NCBI GenBank assembly: GCA_965644295.1
Contig: CBFFRP010000324.1
Span: 62,001 to 126,000 of the forward strand
Direction of reading: 5' to 3'
Length of the DNA: 64,000 nt
DNA from: Paraphysomonas bandaiensis
Lineage: Eukaryota > Chrysophyceae
Every line of letters begins with the position of its first letter. Position 1 is the first letter of the stretch. Made by a program: the position numbers and the translations under genes. A model generated the notes under the pieces. It saw nothing but the letters and a program-made list of their open reading frames with translations. It searched no databases and had not been told where the DNA came from. This document shows positions 57,883 to 64,000 of this stretch, piece by piece.

Positions 57883-58424
57883 TTAAAACAGTGTACTGAG
57901 GATGAGAGTTCTCTTAATATTATCTTAATAATGTGGATGACAGTGTGTAGGTATGAGTGATTACAACTCTTGTGGATCTCATACACAGTCGAGTTAGATA
58001 CAGTACTGGATTAGCCGTTCAGGAGACACGACTGCTGTACATACATACAGTACAGGGGGTGGTTGTGCACATCGATTTTATCGATTTGTTCATCATTATT
58101 TCATTGAAAAGTCACTTTTTTCACTTTTCAATGAGAAAAAATGATGACTTTTCATCAATAAAATCACCACCCAGTACGAAATATTGCATACATTTCAACT
58201 TTTTCGTTTTTTTTGTTCGTTGTTCTGTAGGTTTTTCTGACCATCTTCAAAACGGAGCAAAAAAAAAGTGGATGTTGTGATCTGCGATCCACTGAGAAGC
58301 AGGAAGTATTGGCTCCACGGACGGCTCCCCCCTACTTTCTATACGAAATCTTGCTTGTCAAGTTCCTCATTTATCACGTACATCTGATTATATTTTGTTA
58401 TCATAGCAATATACAACTGCAGGG
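57883..58424. promoter_or_regulatory. Bidirectional promoter region (SLC1 / sideroflexin)
   Basis: 542 bp between divergent starts. ACTGCTGTAC at 58031-58040, followed by ATACATACAGTAC, is a variant of the recurrent motif. A hairpin GAAAAGTCACTTTTTTCACT / TTTTC lies around 58108-58130. Confidence 0.45.
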
Positions 58425-59589
58425 ATGGTGGCTGGAGATATTGACATTGAAAATCCACGATATGATCAGTCAACTTTCGTAGGACGAGCGAAGCATTTCT
58501 TTATTACGACGAACCCATTGAATTGTCTGGCGACTGAAGCTCAGTTGGATGAGTCAAAGCGCATTGTGGATGCCTATAGAAGAGGAGAGAAACTAGACAT
58601 ATCTGAAGATAAACTCTGGGAGATGAAGCAGTTGTATGACAGTGCTTTCCACCCTCAAAGCGGCGAGAAATTATTTTTGCCTGGACGCATGTCATTCCAA
58701 GTCCCAGGAAACATGCTTATCACGGGATGCATGCTTACATTTTATAAAACAGCTCCTGCTGTTGTGTTTTGGCAGTTTGCAAATCAGTCATTTAACGCTA
58801 TTGTTAATTTCTCGAATAGAAATGGTATGTCCGGGTGTAGTAATTTATTTGATTAACACCGTTGTAGCATCTGCTGGTGTGTCCAATGAGCAATTAGGTC
58901 TGGCATATGCTGCCGCGTCCACTGCTAGTGTTGGAACTGCACTGTTTTTTAACAAGATCGTAAATACAGTACCCGCATTGGGCAACGGCGTTGTTGGTCG
59001 TCTTGTTCCCTTTATGGCAGTGGCAGCAGCAAATTGTGTAAATCTACCTCTCATGAGACAGCAGGAGATCAAGAACGGAATCGCTATCGAGACTGCTGAT
59101 GGGCAAGTAGTTGGGGAAAGTACTGTAGCTGCTGTGAACGCTGTCTCGCAGGTTTCTCATTCTCTTGTCGTCCTGTGTTACATGGTACTAATATGTGATC
59201 GCCAGGTGGTATTCTCCCGAATTGGGATGGCTGTGCCCGGTATGACGATACCCCCACTTATTATGTCTCGAATTGAAAAGGCCAGCTTTATTGTGAAGAA
59301 TCCTTGGATCAAGGCTCCACTCACGGTACTTTCAACCTCTTTGCCGCTTTGTATTTTTCACGTTGCACAGGTGGCTCTCACTGGTCTGTGCATCACCTTC
59401 AGCACTCCTCTATGCTGCGCCCTTTTTCCACAGAAAGCTTCTATCAACCTCTCTGACCTCGAGGACGGTCTACGACAGGTAAGTTTGTCAGTTTTCTCGC
59501 TTGATTCTACTTACTGTAGTACATGCATGCAGAAAGTCGCCGCCAAATACCCTCAACATACGACCTTCTACTACAATAAGGGACTTTAA
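58425..59589 (+). CDS. SFXN: Sideroflexin (mitochondrial serine carrier family)
   Basis: Five exons: 58425-58824, 58868-59151, 59206-59325, 59371-59478 and 59533-59589, with introns of 43, 54, 45 and 54 nt; 322 aa, the same length as human SFXN1. Signatures: [79 protein letters not shown] and the C-terminal YYNKGL. Five helices in the inner mitochondrial membrane are expected. The family imports serine for one-carbon metabolism. Whether this copy is SFXN1/3-like or SFXN2-like was not resolved. The 45-nt intron at 59326-59370 reads open in frame but breaks the conserved APLT|VALTG join. Confidence 0.94.
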
Positions 59590-60416
59590 AGTTTTAAATT
59601 GAACACAAGCCATCGATTTAGGCATAGATATTTAGTTTTAAAATAAGCAGTTTGGATACGTATTGCGCGAAAAGGCGGGTAATTTGAAAGTGACTGCTTT
59701 GGGATTGGATACCTCGCTGTTCTACTGGTGATATTGCAAACGATCTCATGATTGCATTCTGGTTTGTTATTTGACAGGTATTTGCATTAGTTGTGCACTA
59801 GAGAAGAGTTGATGTGATAAGCTTAACAATCCCATCATTATGGCGGCTGCGATGTTTTTCTATTCACTTTTAGCTGCTGATTAATTTTATTACCATATCG
59901 ACCATCTAGAAAAGTATAGCAAAATTATTGTTGTGAGGTTAGCTCACAATATTAGAATTGGACATTACACCAAAAGTTAAACTGGCTTTGTTGCACACAA
60001 CGAACTCTCAAGTTATTTTTCCAAATGTGTCCTGTAACATCTCGTGAACATCAGTTTATCGTATGCTCACCAGTCAATCCAACTTTCATATATATCTCGT
60101 ATAGACACACATCAGTAGCTGAATTTTCTTTTTATGTAACTGAAATCAATCTTTCCTAATGGCTGGTTACACCTTTTTTATACACTCTATTAAATATCAA
60201 ATATCGCATCATTCAGCAGAATTCAACAGCCTGTCGTAGACAATACTCTGGAAATTTATAAATTTAAAAATTACAAAACAGGCCAATTTTCGTATGGTAT
60301 CGCTAACGAGCCTAACGAGGTCAACTTCTAATACCGAATACAGATCTATTTTTGAAATATGCGTCATCACAACTGAACAGTTTCCTCGTGCTGAGGAATA
60401 CTGTGCAATATATAAT
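59590..60416. other. Intergenic, nothing identified
   Basis: 0.83 kb between convergent 3' ends. AT-rich, with no coding, repeats or RNA gene that I can support. Confidence 0.5.
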
Positions 60417-61135
60417 TCAAAGATTTCCGACAGCCATAATAACTCGCATCGAATCCATTGTAAAAGGAAAGGATATTGATCGAACTCTTAACCCAGCAGT
60501 AGTGTATGCGTTGCGAACTCTATCTTCTGTAAATCCCATTTCCGAGTCACTACTATCCGCTAACCAATCCCACTATAACAAATTGAATCAATTGTAAAAC
60601 ACAATGAAAGACTACGGACTAACCTGAACTATAACTCCATTGTCAGAAAGAAGAGATTTCAAAACTGAGAGGGTGCCTTCAAAATCTGGCACGAAGAGAA
60701 GAGCGGAGGAGGCCACTATCAAATCAAACTTTTCTTGCAAATCGTCATGTTCAGATACCACCTCGCCTGTAAGAAAACAAGAAATCGGCTTGATATTGCC
60801 AATATTTTTTCGATTGAGAACTTCAATCATTTTGGGGGATGCGTCAACAGCCACAATATTGCGTACATGAGGGGCCAACTTTTCAGCAAGAAGTCCAGTT
60901 CCGCAGCCTGTAAGAGAAGCTTAGCATTTATCGAGCATCATATACACTATTTACCAAAATCAAGTACACGTTCATTTCGTGACAATGAAACAACATCCAT
61001 TAAAGACTGGAACGCATTCTCGGAATACGTCTTAACACCTGACAGTTTCAATTCAGAGAGAACGAAACTGCAGACTCTCTACTCACCCTCCTGATCTTCC
61101 CACTTATCCGCTATATCATCCCATGAGCCGTCCAT
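60417..61135 (-). CDS. Small class I SAM-dependent methyltransferase
   Basis: Four exons on the minus strand: 61135-61087, 61038-60955, 60907-60624 and 60572-60417, with introns of 48, 47 and 51 nt; 190 aa. The fold reads clearly: N-terminus SWDDIADKWEDQEG, motif I VLDFGCGTGLLAEKL (assembled across an intron), motif II VAVDASPKMIEVL, and a motif IV region FDLIVASSALLFVPD. The C-terminal exon encodes strands ending in VIMAVGNL. It resembles the UbiE/BioC-like superfamily of small-molecule methyltransferases; the substrate cannot be told. TGA is the stop, which confirms a standard code. Small frames on the opposite strand are shadows. Confidence 0.85.
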
Positions 61136-61296
61136 TGCAAAATATAATACAAAATTTGTTATGGTCCACGTTATATATATATATATACCCACACGCTCCT
61201 GTTAAGTTAGTTGATGAGAAGATACAACAGCATGTGGTATACAGCAGTAGTATACCATAGTATACCGCCGTCTACAGAATATATGAAAAAAAATAT

Positions 61297-61369
61297 CAAC
61301 CACGGTGAGACTCGAACTCACAACCCCCAGATTAGAAGTCTGATGCGCTATCCATTGCGCCACGCGGCT
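61297..61369 (-). tRNA. tRNA-Arg (anticodon UCU), copy 1
   Basis: 73 nt on the minus strand, folding into a complete cloverleaf: the acceptor stem pairs AGCCGCG with CGTGGTT (two G-U pairs), D-arm GCGCAATGGATAGCGC, anticodon loop CTTCTAA with TCT, T-arm GTGAG-TTCGAGT-CTCAC. No intron. A T-run on the minus strand just downstream (plus-strand A8 at about 61285-61292) is a Pol III terminator. Confidence 0.95.
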
Positions 61370-61457
61370 CCACTGATACTCACAGCGATATAAGATGTAT
61401 ATATAAATCACATACACCAGAATGAAAGTTTATTTTTGTTAATGACAACAAAAAATT

Positions 61458-61530
61458 CAACCACGGTGAGACTCGAACTCACAACCCCCAGATTAGAAGT
61501 CTGATGCGCTATCCATTGCGCCACGCGGCT
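61458..61530 (-). tRNA. tRNA-Arg (anticodon UCU), copy 2
   Basis: Identical in sequence to the copy 161 bp away, same strand. The minus-strand terminator is a short T-run (plus-strand AAAAAA at about 61450-61455). Flanking sequence differs beyond a few bases, so the duplication is older than its perfectly maintained body suggests, or the genes are being homogenised. Confidence 0.95.
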
Positions 61531-61904
61531 ACTGCTGCACACTCTCCTATAATTTTGTTAATATAAATTAATTAAATAAATATATTTTATGTTTGGATAT
61601 GTGACTGATGTTCACATGTAGAGTGTATCTGCGATCTGATTGGTTGATTGGTTCATTGTGAGCCCCGTGAGTGCGCTCATAGATGGAACTGCACCACACT
61701 CTACACAGCTAGAGAGAAAACAAGCGACACCATGCATGATTGTCTCTCAATATCAAGGTGTTGCATTACTGCTGCTTGTTACACTGCATCGAGCTAAGGT
61801 GAACTTCTATTGAACCTAATGTATTCTTGCCGTTGCAGTGGTCAGGTGTTGCGTAGGATATAGCAGAGCTCACGTGGTCGTTACTACTCATAGTATGCGG
61901 TAAT

Positions 61905-63514
61905 ATGTCATACATCATTAAGCATGTTACTATAAAGCGAAAGAACACACGAGACTGCGATGAGCATCAAAATGTTAGGCGGAAGACAGTGGATGAAATC
62001 AGAGCGGTGCTGACAGATACATATACGTGTACAAAAACAAGTGACACTCCTGCAGAACCAGCAGATAACTTTCTACAAAAAAATAAAACATGGGTAGTTA
62101 AATGTGTTTGTGTATTACTTTTCTTCGCTACTGGCGTGGCATTTTATCATTTTCATCAAGGGTGGTCAGTTGTGACCTGCCTCTATTTCATTGTTGTCTC
62201 CAGTAAGTACAGATCGCGCTCCATACTTTACGATGACTGATAATCCATTTATAGTGACCACTGTTGGGTATGGTGATATTAGCCCAAGTGATGACTGTGA
62301 GTGTGCAAGCTTTGACAACATGTGTTGTGACAGCTCTATTGTTACTCAGGGGCTCGCTTATTTACCATATTTTTCATTCTATTCGGACTGGTGTTTGTAT
62401 TTTCTATAATAAATGATGCAATTCAAAGCTTTCTTGACCATCTTGAGTCTCAAGCTATGGAAAAGCTAGAAGAAGACGAGGTTAAGCAGGTGGAGCCTCA
62501 CTTTCAATTTACATTTCGATGGTTATTGTTTATGGCAGTCAAACCATGTAGTGAAGATCGGCATATCTGTGGGAGTGATATTTCTTTTTTTGATGCTTGG
62601 TACGCTGTTCTACAGCTATAATGAAGGGTGGACCTTCATACAGGGTTTATATTGGACATGCATGACTGTCAGCGTAAGTACATCTTCACTAAACGCAGCT
62701 CTATTCAAAGATTAATTTATACAGACTGTCGGTTATGGTGATCTCGAGCTCAAGAAGTTTTCATCAAAGTAAGTGTGATATGTTTAAGCGAAGTTATACA
62801 TACAGTGACGTAATGTCGTGTTGTCTGCAGGATATTTTCCATATTCTATATTGTGTTTGCTGTCGTTCTTATGACTACAGCGATCGGCAATTTTGCTGCA
62901 GTTCAGATGGAACTTGCACATGAAAAGAAAAAACTGGATATGCTCAACACAAAACTGGATATCGAGGCGATACGTGCGATGGACAAGGATGGGAAAGGAG
63001 TGGATGAGATGGCCTTTGTTACGGCGATGCTGGTGCAGATATGCGGTCTCGACAAGGAGAAAGATATTGACCCTTGGAGGGCGCGATTCAGAGAACTAGA
63101 CAAAGACGATAGCAAATATCTAGACGAAGAGGTATATGTGCTTGCGCGTAGAGAGTAATTATTCATGGTTAATAGGATTTACGATTGTTGGAGCAAGAAG
63201 AAGAGAAGAAGAGACAAGAGCGATTGGCTGCGTATAAACGCAAGTCTGTTGGTGAAACACATGCCCTTTTTAGCCAGATTCCGACGAAATCTAATCATGT
63301 TCGCTCTCCCGCAGCCCTCTCTCCTAATAAAAACATGGTGTTTACGATACCTTTTTTTGAGTCTGCAGTGGTTGCATGGAATGGTATCACTTCCGCTTTT
63401 AAAAAGAAGTCCCGTCCTGCTCCCCGCAAAATAGCGGTAGTGAAGGTGAAACCGGGGGGTACTGGATCACAGTGTAGGGAGCATGCTGAAATGAAACTGG
63501 ACAGCCAAGTGTAA
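61905..63514 (+). CDS. Tandem-pore-domain K+ channel with C-terminal EF-hands (TPK-like)
   Basis: Seven exons: 61905-62202, 62255-62296, 62350-62489, 62539-62673, 62725-62768, 62831-63131 and 63176-63514. Introns are 52, 53, 49, 51, 62 and 44 nt; 432 aa. TM1 (VVKCVCVLLFFATGVAFYHF) is followed by filter 1 TTVGYGD, split by an intron. Then come TM2, TM3 (IGISVGVIFLFLMLGTLFY), filter 2 STVGYGD, also split by an intron, and TM4. The cytosolic tail has a first EF-hand-like loop (DKDGKGVDEMAF, which lacks the usual terminal Glu) and a second, better one (DKDDSKYLDEED), then a basic coiled segment. It should be a K+-selective leak channel with Ca2+ modulation, in the plasma or vacuolar membrane. The 49-nt third intron was chosen over a 19-nt alternative because it keeps the frame and fits local intron size. 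Confidence 0.9.
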
Positions 63515-64000
63515 GAAGTGTGTATATAGTATTTCTTGTGATGTATGGCACTGTGGAGTCATAGAGTACATGAATAGCTTTCGGGTGCGTTATTTACTTT
63601 ATGGGTGCACTGATGTAGGCAAGGCGCTTTATGTTTCTAAATTAATGTAAAACAACGAAAAGTTACAAAGAAATTAATATAAATCACAGAGTGTTTCTAC
63701 AAAGTAAGTACATGCAATAATTGAAAAATGAGTATATCACAACGCCTACGTATGTTGAAAAGATTGAGTATTGTGAAAACAATCTCAAATATGCAGCTTG
63801 GAACTTTCAAAGTAGTTGAATGTCTAGGAGAACACTTAAAATACAGTAATAGAAAATTTTCTATGACAATAAGATGATTGTTTCAGTTATCAATACAAAG
63901 ATAGCAGTATAATTCGAGCTATTATTTCTCGGTGAATTCTATTCTTGAAATACTTGTAAAAAAATTGGTATTGTTGACCTCTCTCACTCATTTAGAAATC
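63515..64000. other. Intergenic to window edge, nothing identified
   Basis: 486 bp downstream of the K+ channel, AT-rich, with no coding or repeat recognised. Confidence 0.5.

Larger units (their letters stand above)
61136..61904. promoter_or_regulatory. Bidirectional promoter region (methyltransferase / K+ channel) with two tRNA genes
   Basis: 769 bp between divergent starts. GTATACAGCAGTAGTATAC at 61237-61255 is a strong instance of the recurrent motif, followed by GTATACCGCCG. Two minus-strand tRNA genes lie between it and the channel start. Confidence 0.55.

Noticed and set aside
62520-62545. 19-nt intron in the K+ channel gene
   Set aside because: A 49-nt intron (62490-62538) gives an equally good frame, canonical borders and the size typical of this window.
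1-64000. Non-standard genetic code (reassigned stops)
   Set aside because: TAA, TAG and TGA each terminate well-conserved proteins (for example 10960-10962 TAA, 32670-32672 TAG, 60417-60419 TGA), and internal stops vanish on splicing.

Overview
This is an AT-rich nuclear segment of a eukaryote. Almost every gene is broken by short GT-AG introns, mostly 39-76 nt, and ignoring them truncates the proteins. TAA, TAG and TGA all act as stops, so the code is standard. The gene set mixes core eukaryotic housekeeping genes (CIA1/CIAO1, tRNase Z, PP4 catalytic subunit, COG6, RER1, AP-2 sigma, sideroflexin) with SPEF1, a cilium/flagellum microtubule protein. It also has a plant-type serine decarboxylase, a two-pore cation channel, a tandem-pore K+ channel, an MHYT membrane protein and an LtrA protein. 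I infer a flagellated unicellular protist, possibly algal or stramenopile-like. The sequence alone does not settle the lineage.

Layout, left to right: the 3' end of a membrane-protein gene (+); CIAO1 (-) with a PH-domain protein (+); tRNase Z (-) with PP4C (+); SPEF1 (-) with a METTL13-like methyltransferase (+); a perfect 0.5-kb tandem duplication; COG6 (-); RER1 (-) with a SET-domain protein (+); about 2.9 kb of decayed, transposon-like sequence; serine decarboxylase (-) with a secreted membrane-anchored protein carrying a HVHHMH motif (+); AP-2 sigma (-) with an unknown polytopic membrane protein (+); retroelement gag debris; LtrA (-); two-pore channel (-) with the MHYT protein (+); 3.5 kb of repeat-rich DNA; a 1416-aa NACHT-WD40 STAND protein (-) with a PCBD-domain fusion (+); a foldback-element cluster; an SLC1 amino-acid transporter (-) with sideroflexin (+); a small methyltransferase (-), two identical tRNA-Arg(UCU) genes (-), and a two-pore-domain K+ channel with EF-hands (+).

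The genes are mainly arranged as head-to-head pairs separated by 0.4-0.8 kb. Most of these divergent spacers carry variants of one motif, GTATACAGCAGTATAC with core TACAGCAGTA/TACTGCTGTA, which looks like a shared bidirectional-promoter element. Intergenic space on the 3' sides is filled by small inverted-repeat elements of at least three families. Membrane transport and signalling (TPC, TPK, SLC1, LtrA, MHYT, unknown polytopic) and Golgi/endosome trafficking (COG6, RER1, AP-2 sigma) are well represented, but I see no operon-like functional cluster.

The points most worth follow-up are the shared promoter motif, the PCBD fusion with a novel C-terminal domain, an SLC1 transporter with Gln in place of the acidic-substrate arginine, the NACHT-WD40 receptor, the HVHHMH secreted protein and the recent tandem duplication. 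All exon structures are my manual splice predictions from reading frame, GT-AG borders and remembered family alignments. No search was run.
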